Shown: positions 23,275 through 35,528, numbered from the stretch's first letter. The stretch is DNA of 64,000 nucleotides from Physcomitrium patens (GCF_000002425.4 NC_037256.1:3299310-3363309); one strand, 5' to 3'. Numbers and translations: made by a program. The notes: a model not told the origin generated them from the sequence alone.

Positions 23275-25660
23275 CTATAGTGGTACTGTGCAAAAATCTT
23301 TAAACTCTTCACTGACCCTTGGTAATAAATCACTTCGTAAATAATCACGATTGCGCTTATGGTTTGTAGGTACTGTTAGAAATTGCACTGCCTTTTTTCC
23401 ATCTTGACTTCTAATACGAGCACATGCTGATCCATCATCCAAAACCTTGGTCTCCATCCTCATAGCTGTAATATATGGTTGACCAAGAATCACCGGGTAT
23501 GAAGTAGTGTCTTGAACAAAAAAAATTTGTTCTGTGGTCACATCTCCAACCTTTACCTTCACATTAGGGCAAGCACCATAAAGATCTCCTCGTGTATTAT
23601 TTGCTGCCCGAATCACCCATCCATGGTTAATATTAATGGGCCACCTTCCACGTTTATAGACCTCTTTTGACATAATATTAATTTCAGATCCATGGTCAAT
23701 GTGAACAATTACTGGTTCTTCCAAGTCTTCCATTTTTACTAAAGTCTCTGTGGTGGCTCTTGCCCAATGTCCCTTGGTATAGTGTCCAAGGCCCTTGTCA
23801 TCATCCTTGTATTCATCCAAATCAAATTGTCCCTTTTTATTGATACAACATTCTACCAATTCATGCTCCTCTTTTTCAGTCAAGATTGTATCCAAAGCAT
23901 TAGATACAGCAAATTCTCCTGCCAACTGCTTCTTTCGCTTAATAGTGTCTATGATGACTTCATGAAACTCTCTCTTTGCAATGCCTAAAATTTCTCGTAG
24001 AGTAAATTCAATTTTGGCATTCAATACTCTTTCTTCCAAGACTCCTTTCAAATCTGTGGCTGCCTCAATATCAGATTGAAGTTTATAAGTAACATGCTTA
24101 CTCTTTCCTTTGTCTCTATCAACCTCTATCCTTTCTTCCCATTTTTCTTTTGGCAGTGAAGCATTTCTAGGATGCAATATTGATGGCCTAGCCTTAGATG
24201 GTCTATTAACATGTGGTATAGGTAATTCTTTATTTTGTGTTGTTTTTGCATGCCCTTGAGATCTCCTCTTGTTTGTTGGCTCTTCAGGATTTTCTTCTAT
24301 TTTATTTCTTCCCCTTTTCACCTCTATTAGAGCTTCATGTTGAGACTTTGCCAAATAAGCATGTACAGACATAGTATCTACAAGATCATCCCATCCTGTA
24401 GCATTTCTAATTATTGTGGCTGTATTAAGTAATTCTTGCCTTGTTGTTTTTTCTTTATTCATGCTGATAATAGCATGATTCCATAGATTCCCTATATTTA
24501 TATACTTATCAAAAACATCCTCTTTCTTCCTTATAGCCTCAATGCCATAAGTAATAGCTTCTCTTGATGCCATAGCCTGTTGAGATAAATGCTCTTCCAA
24601 AACTTTTTTCATCCCTTCTTTTCCAAAATTGGTTTTGAGAAACTCACGTGTATCCCGCAACGTAATTTTCCCATCTTTCCATAAAATTACTCCTTATCGC
24701 AGAATATCAATAAAATCTCCACACTCCCTTCGAGGATGCTCCATACTATCGCACCAAATACATCGTTGTATATATCCTGGCTTTGATACAGATTTGCTCT
24801 CATGTAAACTTTCTTTCTCCTCTAGCTTTGCTAGTTTGATTTGTAAGTCTTTCATTCCTTTTACCAACTCATCAATTGCATCTTTCTGTGGTGCAACTGT
24901 AGACATAGGAATTGGAATAGTTCTTACTGGTATAGCAGGTTCTGGCTGTTGCCTACGAGATGTTGTAGTTGGTGGAGGTCTAGTCTCTTGCCTTACTACC
25001 ACCTTACCCCTTCGATACTCTCTTTTAGCAAGTATGCCCACAGCTTCAGAGACTTTCTTCCAATCAGTAGTAAGTCCATTGTCCTCTGCATTATCCTCCA
25101 ATAATAATTCCAACTCTCTTTGTAAATCATTGCTAGCTGATTGAAGAAATAACTCCACCTTATCATTTTCAAGTGTGAGCTTTTTCACTCGAGACAATTG
25201 AAGAAACTGTCTTTCAAACTCTCGAAATAACTCTGTTGCAACCAAATCCTTGTTGGATTTATTGACCCATTCCATAAATGATTTCCTTGTCACCCTTTCT
25301 GCATCCTCCAAAGAATACTCTTCTTTTAGCTGTAGGATAAAATCTTCCCATCTGTCTCCATGAGTTTTAATAATACCCTTTATATGGTCACGAAGCTCTG
25401 GTACAACTGCAAGCTCAAATGTAAGGATCATATCTTTTTCTGGCACCTTATTGAGCTCCATCTCCCGAGAGTAATACTTAAGATACTTGGAAATATTTCT
25501 TCCATCAAATTGGTCCAAAATTCCAACAACAGATTGCAAGGCTTTCGTAGCCATTGCCTCCTTGCGTTCCACTGCTTGCTGCTGTTGCATAAAAAGTGCA
25601 AATACTTGAAACATTTGACTTGTAGCAGGTCCAATTGCAATGGAGAATCTCCAATGTAAT
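23275..25660 (-). pseudogene. Element F gag-protease (fossil, largely open)
   Basis: Homologous to B gag-protease. Gag starts near MFQVFALFMQQQQ and contains GILDQFDGRNISKYLKYYSR and a zinc knuckle CIWCDSMEHPRRECGDF. The protease part shows VHIDHGSEINIMSKEVYKRG and SYPVILGQPYITAMRMETK. The end of the ORF coincides with that of B and D. About 23,174-23,274 is F sequence up to the A insertion. Few breaks, so F is a fairly young gag-only element. Confidence 0.88.
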
Positions 25661-25760
25661 TCCTACCACCACTTCCTTGCCCCCCTTCTATAATAGAAAG
25701 CCAAAAATATTTCTTCAAAACTCTCTATCCCAGAAATTTTCACGTCGGGTTTACCAGGTC

Positions 25761-27093
25761 TGTCGTATGGCGTGATTTTCTATCTGGGAATACACCGGGT
25801 ATCTAGCTATAGAGAGTTTAGGTTTCTTTTTTATATAATGCCTTAGCTCCCAAAAACAAACTCCTTGCTTTGTATAAAAATTCAAAATATCTTAAAATTC
25901 TTCAAAATATATTTCTTCCCGCCAAGGACCTTTTTACATCAGACTTTGAAAATTCATAAAAGCTAATCCAACCGTTCACTTTGTTTCAAATTTCTACATA
26001 AGCTAGATGATATACATAAATTTTACAACAAAAAAATTGAACCGTACATCTATCACCGATCGTTCGGCATCTAAGAAACCCTAGCAGGTGCACAAAACCC
26101 TAACTTACAAGCACCCGAAAACTATTTTCCTTATATCTCTCAAACCCAAGCGCCAAATCACACAAAACTTGTATAGAAAGCTTTATAACAAGATTACACT
26201 CAATCTTGAAAATTTTGAGCTAAAACCTCATCAAATTGTCTATGATATAGCTCAAATCACAAGCACAAGTAATTCGGGCTACTTACTACCCTTAGATATC
26301 AAGCGCTGACTTCAACTGCCAATATCTCCTTTATAAAAGCTTGGAATTCGATAAACAGTATGCACAAACTGTAGCCGAAAAAGTGCTCTCTTCAAATCCG
26401 GTCGCCGATCCTCGTTTGCGGTCCGTACGCGTGCGGTATGCTCAAAAGAGTGACAGTACGTCGAAAACTTACACCTTAACTTTGAGCGCCTATAACTTCT
26501 TCATATAAACCCTAAATGACACAAAACTTGCACCAAAACCATATCCAAAAACCTAAATCTTCTGACCCTAGCCTTCAAAGTTCGAATGGCCTCGAGAAAC
26601 TAACCCTAATCCCTAATATGGCCTCGGGCAGCCTCCTCAAAGCTCATTGGTCATGATTTTTGACCAATAGGAATGGAGATTTTTATCATTCATCTCCATT
26701 CATCTATATTGGTGCCCTAATTACTCCCCTTGCTACCAAAATCCTTCTTTAATCCTTTTTCTTATAAGATTTACATAATGTATGCTCTTAACACCAAATA
26801 AAAGAACCAAAATAAGTTTTTAAATGTCACCAGTGTCTAACAAAGGTGACTCTAAATATTTAGAAGTTACTATCAACCAAAACCAATCTTAAAAGCCACT
26901 ATCAAAAAGAAATTAAAGTTATACAAATTCTATAGTAATCTTTTTAAACAACCTCTTCTCAAAGTAATAATCAAATTATATCCTACAACCAACTAAAATC
27001 TACTGACATGGCTCTCACCATGTTACTTAATAAATTATATATTAAGTACATAATTACATTATTTTCATATAGTAGCCGAACCACAACACGACA
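25761..27093 (-). repeat. Element F 5' LTR
   Basis: 1333 bp, the same length as its partner at 15094-16426. Near-identical over the U3 half (about 26480-27093), clearly diverged over the U5 half (about 25761-26450). It contains AAACCCTAA-type telo-box motifs. F leader sequence occupies 25661-25760. Confidence 0.9.
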
Positions 27094-29277
27094 CCGTTCC
27101 GTTTGGCCGTCAGTTTGAGAATGAAAATCCGAAGAAAGCTTGATATACACCTTCAGTATTTCAAAGAGAGATCTCCAAAACTTTGATACGAATTGGGTTC
27201 CTCAATCTGATATGATATCATTTGATAGTCCATGATATCGATACACATTATCGAGAAAGAGCCTTGTTGTGACTTCACTGGACAATGTCTTCTTACAAGG
27301 GACAAAGTGCGCCATCTTTGTAAGCCAATCTATCACGACAAAGATGCTGTCAAATGAATTTGATGATGGCAGGTCCATGATGAAGTCCATAGAAATTGAA
27401 GACCATGGTCGATGTGAAATTGGCAATGGCTGTAGAAGTTCATAAGGGTGATGTCGAGGATTCTTGGATCTTGAACAGATGTCGCAGGAGAGAACAAAAT
27501 CTTTCACATCCTTCCACATTTGGGGCCACCAAAAATCTCGAGAAATAAGCTCCAAGGTCTTATTGAATCCAAAATGTCCTGCAGTTGGAAAATCGTGGCG
27601 AGATTGAAGAACTCGGAGTGGTGCTGGTCCTTTTAGAATATACAACCACTCCTCAAAATATAAATGATATCCCTCCACCTTAAACTTGTCGTCATTGGCA
27701 TGCTGCTTGATATCAATGGCTACTGAATCTTCAATGGTCATGGCACATACCTGGTTCAAGAAGTCAGCATCAATTAGCACAATAGTAGTGTAAAGCTGAA
27801 ATTGCTCTAGCTTCAACAACGTCATACATTGTTGATCAAACGCTGCTTCTCCAGCCTTTGGTACAAGATACGATCTCCTCGATAAGGCATCGGATAGTCC
27901 TTACTGCTTTCTAGGTCGATAAGTGATAACAAAATCGAACCTAGATAGCGACATATTCCACTGAGCTTGACGTCGATTTAAAACTCGAGCCGACATGAAA
28001 TATTCCAAATTCTTGTGATCCGTGTATATAGTCACTGGGTGTGTAGCTCCTTCAAGAAAGTGACGCCATTCTTGAAAAGAATCTATTATAGCAAGAAGTT
28101 CCTTATCATAGATCTCATAATTGATTTCAGCAGCAGAGAACTTTCGAGAATAGAATACAATTGGATAGAGCTTCTTGTCTTCTCCCATTTGTGAAAGTAC
28201 AACTTCCAAAGAAAAATCCAAAGCATCAATTTCTAAATAGAAGGTCTTTGTAAAGTCTGGATGTACCAAGATTGGAGCCATAGTAAATGTCGTTTTCAGG
28301 TCTTGAAATGCCTTCTCCGCTAGAGGTCCCCATTCTAGCTTATCTTTGCATGTCAATTGAGTGAGAGGAGCAGCAACTTGAGAGTAATTCTTGATGAAGA
28401 TCCAATAGAAGTTAGCAAAACCAAGAAAGCATTATACGTCTCTAACCGTCTTTGGAACCTCCCAGGACACGATTGCTTCCACCTTCTTGGGGTCCATCTT
28501 CAAGCCTTCTGTAGTCGCAATGAACCCCAAAAACTCCATCTCTATTTTGTGAAATAAATACTTTTCTTACTTGGCATGTAGTCCTCGCTCGCATAGTTTC
28601 TTCAAGACCAAACGAACGTGCTTTTTATGCTCTTCTTCGTTTATGGACAATATCAGAATATCATCCAAGTAGATGACAACAAAATCGTCAAGGTGCTTCC
28701 AAAAAATATCATTCATCATATGTTGGAAGACCACTAGAGCATTGGTAAGACCAAACGGCATGACATTATACTCAAAATGGCCATATCTTGTACGGAATGC
28801 TGTCTTCCACTCATCTCCTTCCTTGATTTGAACGAGGTTGTAAGCTTCCCTTAGATCAATTTTTGTAAAGATCCTTGCACGTCCAAGTTGTTCTAAGAGA
28901 CCAAAAATCAACGGTAACGGGTAATGATTCTTCTTTGTTACCTTGTTGAGGCCTCGATAGTCCATGCACATCCGCAACGAGCCATCTTTCTTCTTTACAA
29001 ATAAGATGGGTGCTCCAACTGACGATTTTGAATGACGGATGAAGTTCTTGGCTAGATTCTCATCAATGTACTTCTGCAATTCCACCAACTCCATCTGCGA
29101 TAGATTGTAGATTGGGCCAAAAGGTGGTTGTGTTCCTTCCTGCAAGTCTATGGTGCAATCATATGATTGGTGTTCCGGTAGCATGTCAGCATTCTTCTTT
29201 TGAAACACGTCTTTAAAATCTTTATATTGCTCCGGTATACTTGCTGTCGAGATCTTCTCTCCGGTAGTTGAAGCCAC
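27094..29277 (-). pseudogene. Element C RT, RNase H and integrase (fossil)
   Basis: Right to left: RT with SLRMCMDYRGLNKVTKKNHY and VVIYLDDILILS; a tether/RNase H part with KLYPIVFYSRKFSAAEINYE and YTDHKNLEYFMSARVLNRRQ; integrase zinc finger HFGFNKTLELISRDFWWPQM and CDICSRSKNPRHHPYELLQ; core segment WSSISMDFIMDLPSSNSFDS and YHGLSNDIISD. Closely related to element A. The integrase continues at 15093 and below, across the F insertion. Broken, several breaks. Confidence 0.9.
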
Positions 29278-30835
29278 ATAAATGACAAATGGTGTGCCTT
29301 CCTTAGACGATCTTACAAATGCTCTTGCTCAAATGAATAAGGATTTCTCTATTTGGGATTTTCTACTAGGCTTGCTCTTGGGTGGTTTTGTGAAAAAGGT
29401 CATCTTCTGCAACCTCCAATCTATGGATGGATTATACTTTTCCAACCAAGAAAGACCAAAAATAATAGGATTTGATGGGATTTTAATAATATTGAAAATA
29501 ATATGACTACTATGGCTCTTAAACATCACTTCTATAGGTTCTGATTCATGGGTGATACTACCAAACAATAAAGGTCACCCATCTATGACCTCAACGTGAA
29601 TAAGTTTGGATTTTTGTACTAAAGGGATCTTATGACACTTCGCAAATTCTTCATCTAAGAAATAAGGAGATGCTCGTGAATCTAATAATGCTAAGGTTTT
29701 CAATTTTTGAGGGCCAATAAGCAAAGGAATTGTAAAACAAAGGGCAGGTTGAGCGAAAAGAAAGGAACCTAGTTGTTGTTGTGATATTTCATTGTCTAAC
29801 CGCACGATTTCTATTGTGGCTGGGCATCCTCGTTTTCCTAAACAAACGTGCCCCTGGTCCTGACAATACATCGATTTTGCTTTTTGGAGTAATTTCCAAC
29901 TTTGTAGCCTTCTTCATTGCAATACAAGCATAGACCTTCCTCCATACGCCGCTTTTTTTCTTCTACAATAAGAAATTTGACACGAACCACATCAATTTGC
30001 ATGTCTTCTATCTCTAAATGTGAATTCATGCTGCTTGTCGATATAGTTACGACGTGGCGAACCATACGTTATCTTAAGCGTTGGTCTTGACGACGTTGAA
30101 ATAGGTGGTTATCACACTTCACAGCTTGGCTAATAGCTTTGTTGAGTGTTCGTAGATCAAGAAGAATTAACAACAAATCCTTCACATCGTCTCTTAAACC
30201 CGAATAGAATTGACTCATCAATGCTTCTTCGTCCCAATTGATGTCACATGTTAATTGTCTGAAATTTGATGCATAGATTGATGTAGAGCGCATCCCTTGT
30301 CGTAGTAATCAGATCTTTGTTGTAACCCATCGAACCTTATTGTGTTCACCAAATGCTTTCATAAACGCCTCCAAAAAGGTTTCAAAGTTGTTTAGTATGG
30401 ATGATTGTTTTTCAAACAAAGGAGTAAACCATGATAGAGCTTGCCCTGTAAGTAAGGTTCAACAAGCCCAACACATGACTCCTCTATTGGATAGTATTCA
30501 GGCTGTAATACTGTTATCAACCTGATTTGATTGACGAATCCTCGAAACTTGGAATGCGTACTATCAAACTTGTCCGGAAGGCTAACTTGGGGCTCCTTAT
30601 ATTGTAGAACCAGCAGTGCTTGTCGAACTTGAGGCAAAGTTGCTTCTCCAAGTGTAGAAGTTTGAGGCTGGTGCAACCTAGATTGTGCCATCCTAGATGC
30701 TCCATCATTATGAAGCCTTGCCACAACTCCTTCAATCTCTGCAGTTCTTTGCGATAACGTAGTGAGGGCATTCATAATAGCATCCAACTTGGACTCCAAA
30801 CTTTTCGTCATACTAATATCTTGGCCTTCCGCCAT
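29278..30835 (-). pseudogene. Element C gag and protease (fossil)
   Basis: Gag begins near 30835 (MAEGQDISMTKSLESKLDAI) with coiled-coil-like spacing, followed by VSLPDKFDSTHSKFRGFVNQ, the homologue of the element A capsid start, and a knuckle region with CLYCNEEGYKVG. The protease part shows LDSRASPYFLDEEFAKCHKI and IIFGLSWLEKYNPSIDW. Broken, several breaks. Confidence 0.85.
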
Positions 30836-31117
30836 TCTAAGAGAAGGACAAAAATGACTCTACAAAAAGACAATATTGGTTTAGAGGAGGGTACTCCGCA
30901 ACCTCTAAAACGCCTTAAGAGCTTCAAGAAAAGGGGTAATCCACTCTTTCCAAGAAGAATAAGACTCCAATATTATAACAAAAGAAGTATTAGTTTAGAG
31001 AAGGGTAATCCGCAACCTCTAAAACGCTAGTACACCTTCAAGCAGAGGAGTAATCCACACTCTAACGAGGAAGAAACTAGCTCTGATATCTGAGGTGAGT
31101 GCAATTTTGACAAACTA
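30836..31117 (-). other. Element C leader
   Basis: Untranslated region between the C 5' LTR and gag. It holds two copies of a unit resembling GGGTAATCCRCAACCTCTAAAACGC (about 30890-30913 and 31002-31027); element A and H leaders have related text. A GATATCAGAGC string (reverse complement of 31082-31092) resembles part of the initiator-Met primer site but lies about 26 bp from the LTR. Confidence 0.5.
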
Positions 31118-31403
31118 TCACGGATACAAAAATACACGCTCAAGATCTAATAAGAAGTTCAAGAAGAACTGGCAAGAACTAGATTAATACAAGAACAACA
31201 CCAGAGAGGTGAGCTAGAGCTCTAAGAGATGTGTTGTCGAGATTGAAGAACTCTTCAGCCTCGATTCCAATATATATTCCTATTTAGGAAGCTTCTCAAG
31301 TAACTTCCATCAACTAAAAAGCTTTTAGAAGATTCCAGAGACTTGCTTCTAGAAGGTTTTAGAAACTTGTCTCTAAAAGGTTCTAAGGACTATGTCCCTA
31401 ACA
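31118..31403 (-). repeat. Element C 5' LTR
   Basis: 286 bp, nearly the same as 5474-5763. In its own sense it starts TGTTAGGGACATAG, carries ATATATATTGG as a TATA box (about 31267-31277) and a dyad at 31237-31264. Confidence 0.85.
31237..31264 (-). promoter_or_regulatory. Interrupted dyad downstream of TATA in the C LTR
   Basis: In the sense strand TCGAG-GC-TGAAGA-GT-TCTTCA-AT-CTCGA: two paired stems (5 and 6 bp) with a small internal bulge and a 2-base centre. The same dyad is visible in the H LTR (near 42400) and the C 3' LTR. Confidence 0.55.
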
Positions 31404-31663
31404 CTATTAGGGTTTTGGTGATATTATAAGTTCCGTGTGGAATTTGTACTTGAAATTTGTTGTGATAGTTGTCACAAGTACATCAATACTTCACATAAAA
31501 TTTGAGTGTGTTTGAACAGTCCGATTGGAAGATATAAGTTTTTGAAGTTTAGGAATAATATTCCATAAGGATATTTAAGGATTTAGAGGTTTTATCATAT
31601 TTTGGGTGTTTTTGGAAACTTAAGACTTATATATTTGATGTAATTATATGGACAATGCTTTAG
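31404..31663 (+). repeat. LTR G, right part
   Basis: Continuation of the LTR begun at 4581. The segment ATTAGGGTTTTGGTGATATT and the AACAGTCCGATTGGAAGATA region align, in order, with the reverse complement of the F LTR downstream of where 5473 stops. The right end is uncertain within about 20 bp. Confidence 0.6.
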
Positions 31664-31744
31664 TAGAATATCTCCATTTTTCTTTTCAAATACATCTGTA
31701 AAATCCTTATACGCCTCTGAAATTGTTGTTGCAGCAATCACCGG
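31664..31744 (-). pseudogene. Element H fragment, protease-RT spacer
   Basis: Minus-strand similarity to 29175-29265 of element C (the segment encoding AxxxEQYKDFKDVFQKKNAD in C). It joins the H sequence at 40412 once element B is set aside. Confidence 0.7.
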
Positions 31745-33084
31745 TGTCGTGTTGTGACACGAGTATACAGTGAAAATAAAAAGAAAGGGGAATTTTATTA
31801 ATATTCAGTTACCTCGAATATTGGGAACATCGACCAACTCCAGTACAAATACTGAGTGGTCAGGTTCAGTGACTCCGTTACAGTCAGCCGGGGCATACTG
31901 AAATGCCCCATTCGATTCCAATAACGGGAGTCAGCAGGATGAGAAGGACCAATTCACACGACGGGTTCGAGGAGCCAATTGGATCCAATTTCGATAATCC
32001 AATCCGGGTCCTCTTACCCAATAAGAGACCTGTATTGGTGGGGCAACCCAATGCAGTCTAGTTACGGGAAATCCAGGTCTTACTACGGGTCTTAGCCAAT
32101 CTGACGCGAGGACCAATTTGACCCAATTACGGGAACATCCAGGTTACTACGGGCATCTTTACCAATATAAGACCTGAATTGGTCGGGCGACTCAATGTGG
32201 TCCCGATTACGGGGTTCGATTCTGTTTCAGGCTGTCCTGTTCTCTGTGCCGTCTCAGGGAACGTTGTTTTCGGTAAATGGATTTCTTAAAGGTAAAAACG
32301 GAGGAGAAAGCTTGGCGGCGAGAGCCAATTTCGGATCCAAGCTTGAGGTGGGAGCCAATTCCGGATCTAAGACGGAAGATTGAAGAAATTCAGAGGATAA
32401 GGTTAGGGGGGATATAGTTTTGGAGTGGTGTGGTTTTTTTTTTGGGGGGGGAAATCGGGGGGGGAAGCGAGTTTTGAAGCTTCTGCAAGGTTACCAGTTC
32501 GGTTTTCATTGGAGTTTTTTGAAGATCAAGGGAATTAGAGAGAGGAGCTTCATGCTTCGGATCGGGGAAGGAAAGACATAGAATTTGGATTTTTCTTCTT
32601 CGTAGAGTTTTGGGGAAGACTGAGGCAATCGCTGCTGAAGTCAGTGTTGTAATGGTGAATCGGGATTTTTAAATGAAGTGGGTTTGAATACTCTTGACTG
32701 TTTTGTGAAATCGAGTTACGTCTGTGATTGAAGGATTAAAAGGGTGTCTATAGGATTGAGTATGCGGAGTGAATGAAATTTATTGGGTTAATCTAACAAG
32801 ACAGTCAGTGGATACAAGATCGTAAGTACAAAGCAGTATTGAAGGTTAACAGTTTGGGTTGTACGGGGTTCTCTGTAACGTCTAGAGACCTACCGACTGG
32901 GGCAAAAAAAAGACTTCGACAAGCAATCGAAGAGCACCCGTATAGATTTACGGTGTATTCTTGCAGTCGTTTATATTCCAGCAGTAAAAACTGATAGACT
33001 GCTTGACTATCGGCGGATCTCCATACTACCTTCTACAGCCAGATGCCCGGCGCGTTCTCGAGCAGGAAAGCACGTAATACGACA
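31745..33084 (+). repeat. Element B 5' LTR
   Basis: Begins TGTCGTGTTGTGACACGAG and ends GTAATACGACA; the first and last six bases are perfect inverted repeats (TGTCGT/ACGACA). It contains a dense CCAAT-box array (31918-32182) and a T8-G8 type run near 32430-32465. Confidence 0.95.
31918..32182 (+). promoter_or_regulatory. CCAAT-box array in the B LTR
   Basis: I count 14 CCAAT pentamers (both strands: CCAAT or ATTGG) in about 265 bp, interleaved with several (T/C)TACGGG motifs. Random expectation at this length is below one. CCAAT is the binding site of NF-Y factors. The same array recurs in the 3' LTR (about 39238-39505) and in the D LTRs. Confidence 0.7.
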
Positions 33085-33088
33085 TAAG

Positions 33089-33107
33089 TGGTGAACCCGA
33101 CGTGAAA
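33089..33107 (+). promoter_or_regulatory. Candidate primer-binding site of element B
   Basis: TGGTGAACCCGACGTGAAA begins 4 bases after the LTR. It starts with TGG as tRNA-primed sites do. I cannot name the tRNA. Confidence 0.4.
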
Positions 33108-33155
33108 GCTTGAGGTAGAAGGTATTGGATTTCGGTTGATTTTATCTTTATTTTT

Positions 33156-35528
33156 ATGGAAAACGAAAATAAAAATTTTGAAGGATTTTTGGGAGAAGTT
33201 TCTGGTGGGGAGTCTTCTAAAGGACAAGGTATGCACATGGATCCATCTATTGCTAGTTTGTTTCAAGCCTTCTCATTGTCAATACAGCAACAGCAAAGCA
33301 ATGATCGAAAGGAAGCTTTGGCAACTAAAGCATTGCAAGCAGTGGTCAATAAAATTGATCAATTTGATGGGAGGAATATTTCAAGGTATTTAAGATGTTA
33401 TGTTCGTGAAATGGAATTAAATCGGGTTTCTGAGAAGAAAATGGTTGCACTATTTGAACTTGCCACGATACCGGAGATAAGGGACCACATTACATCAATT
33501 ACGGATCGTTGTGGGAATTCATGGGAGGATTTTTCACATGCATTGAAAGACGAATATTTCTTGGAAGATGCTGATCGCGTTACTAAGAAGCTGTTTCTGG
33601 GATGGATTGAACGGCCCAATAAGAATTTGCAAGCAACAGAGCTACTAAGGGAATTTGAGAGGCAGTACTCTCAATTATCGAAGGTAGAAAAATTGACATT
33701 GGAGCCGAACAAAGTTGATCTATTTCTTCAAGCTGCTGATGGAGAATTGCAAGAGAAATTAGAACCCCTTCTTGAAGACAAAGAAGAAGATGAAGGATTG
33801 ACAACGAAGTGGAAGAACGTTGAAGATGCGGTGGGGTTGCTTACAAAAAAAGAAAGGAGGAAGGATAGGAGTAATATTCCAAAAACAGTACAAGCACCCA
33901 AAGCTCCAGTACGTACAACACCACCGACAATGCCTACAGTTCAACCTTCGACATCCTTGTCAAAGAAAGTAGATATGGATATGGAAGAAATTATACGAGG
34001 AATGCGAGATCTTCAAATCAAATTAGCAAGACTTGAAGAGAATACTTCTATAAACAATTCGAAGAATGTTTCAAAACAAGGATATGTACAAAGATGCATT
34101 TGGTGTGATGATGCTTCACACACTAGAAAAGATTGCAATGAATTTAATAATATGATACGGCAGGGAATTATTTGCTAGAAAGATGGGAGGATAGCATTGA
34201 AAGATAGGGAGGATCTTCTTCAAACCAATTTTGGCAAGGGAGGAATGAGAGCATTGGTTCAAGATTACTTAAAAGAGCATGAAACAGTAGTACAAGAAAG
34301 TACAAGTTATGGTGCTAGAGTAGATGATGCAATTGGTGGAAGTACGGAAACTAGTGAGTTTTGGGCTTCTGCCGTTTCTACAATGCAAGAAGGGAAATTA
34401 CCTCGAGAAGCGTTATTGAGAACTGCAGCTACAATACGAGGAAGAACAGGTTGGGAGGATCCTGTTGAGTCTCTTTCAGTTCATGCATATATTGCTAAGA
34501 GCCAACATGAAGCTTTGATAGAAGAAAAAAGACGAGGAAATTTTGATGATACTAGAGAAGGAAATTCTTTTAAGAGGCAAACTCGAGGAGACAAGGCTCA
34601 GGAGGCAGCTTCACAAGAATTGCCTGTAAAGGATACCTCAGCATCATTGGGAGAAAAATCAACGGAGACAAAAGATAAGGGCAAATCAATTGCTTATAAG
34701 CTACTTTCTGACATTGAAGCGGCAACAAATTTGAAAGGGGTGTTGGAAGAACGTATATTAAACGCTAAGGTGGAATTCACATTGAAAGAAGTCTTGGGAA
34801 TTGCAAAGAAGGAGTTTCATGATGTTATCATAGACAGCATTAAGCGAAAGAGGCAATTAATGAGCGAAACTGGAATGAGTCATGCTATTGATGCAAGAAT
34901 ATGTAGAGATGAAGAAGAGGTTGATATTGGTTACAAGCAACCAACAAATGAAAAGAATGGGTATAATCAGCGAGTACGTTTCGAAGATTCTAGTGACAAG
35001 GAAATGGAAACTTTGAGCCATTATACTCGAAAGCATTGGGCAAGGGCAACTACTGAGGTATTGGTGAAGGTAGGAGATATAGAAGAACCAATAGTTGCCT
35101 TGGTGGACCATGGTTCTGAAATAAATCTCATGTCTAAAGATCTTTATAAGAAGCAAAAATGGCCAATTGATATGGAACATGGATGGGCAATACGAGCAGC
35201 TAATAACACACGAGGCGAATTATATGGAGCTTGTCCAGATGTCAAAATTCGGATTGGGGATGTTGCGACGGAGCAACATTTCTTCGTTCAAGATACAACG
35301 TCTTATCCGTTGATTTTAGGACAACCTTATATCACGGCAACACGGATGGAAACAAAGGTACTTGACGATGGTTCTGCTTATGCAAGGGTACGGAGCGAAG
35401 ATGGGAGGAAAGCTGTACAATTTCTAACAGTACCTCCTAACCATGAACGGAATCGAGATAGGTTGAGGGAGAAACCATTGCCAAAGATTGTTGAAGGATT
35501 TAAGGATTTTGGGAAGGTACCACTGTAA
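33156..35528 (+). pseudogene. Element B gag-protease (ORF1)
   Basis: Begins MENENKNFEGFLGEVSGG. The Gag part has VVNKIDQFDGRNISRYLRCY (about 33340-33400), a long helical capsid-like region, and a zinc knuckle CIWCDDASHTRKDC at about 34095-34136. The C-terminal third is a pepsin-like retroviral protease with ALVDHGSEINLMSKDLYKK at about 35095-35153, and YPLILGQPYITATRMETK near 35308. The usual D-[ST]-G triad is D-H-G-S here. The block ends at the same position in D and F, so ORF1 = gag-protease is a real property of the family. Confidence 0.88.

Larger units (their letters stand above)
15094..27093 (-). mobile_element. Element F: group 2 LTR element with gag-protease, host of element A
   Basis: Minus-strand element with 1333-bp LTRs at both ends (5' LTR 25761-27093, 3' LTR 15094-16426), flanked by CTGT (15090-15093) and CCGT (27094-27097), a 4-bp TSD with one transition. 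Internal sequence is gag-protease (about 25660-23275) plus a 3' tail (16809-16427) that keeps the B-like pre-LTR segment. RT and integrase are absent. Element A is inserted between the two parts. Few breaks in the parts present. Confidence 0.85.
5474..31403 (-). mobile_element. Element C: Ty3/gypsy chromovirus containing D, F and A
   Basis: Minus-strand element bounded by LTRs at 31118-31403 (5') and 5474-5763 (3'). Flanks CAATT (5469-5473) and CTATT (31404-31408) look like a 5-bp TSD with one difference. Right to left it carries gag, protease, RT, RNase H, integrase, chromodomain and an extra 3' ORF, then a polypurine tract. Element D sits in the 3' ORF and element F in integrase. Without its insertions C would be about 6 kb. 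It is moderately old, with numerous breaks. Confidence 0.85.
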
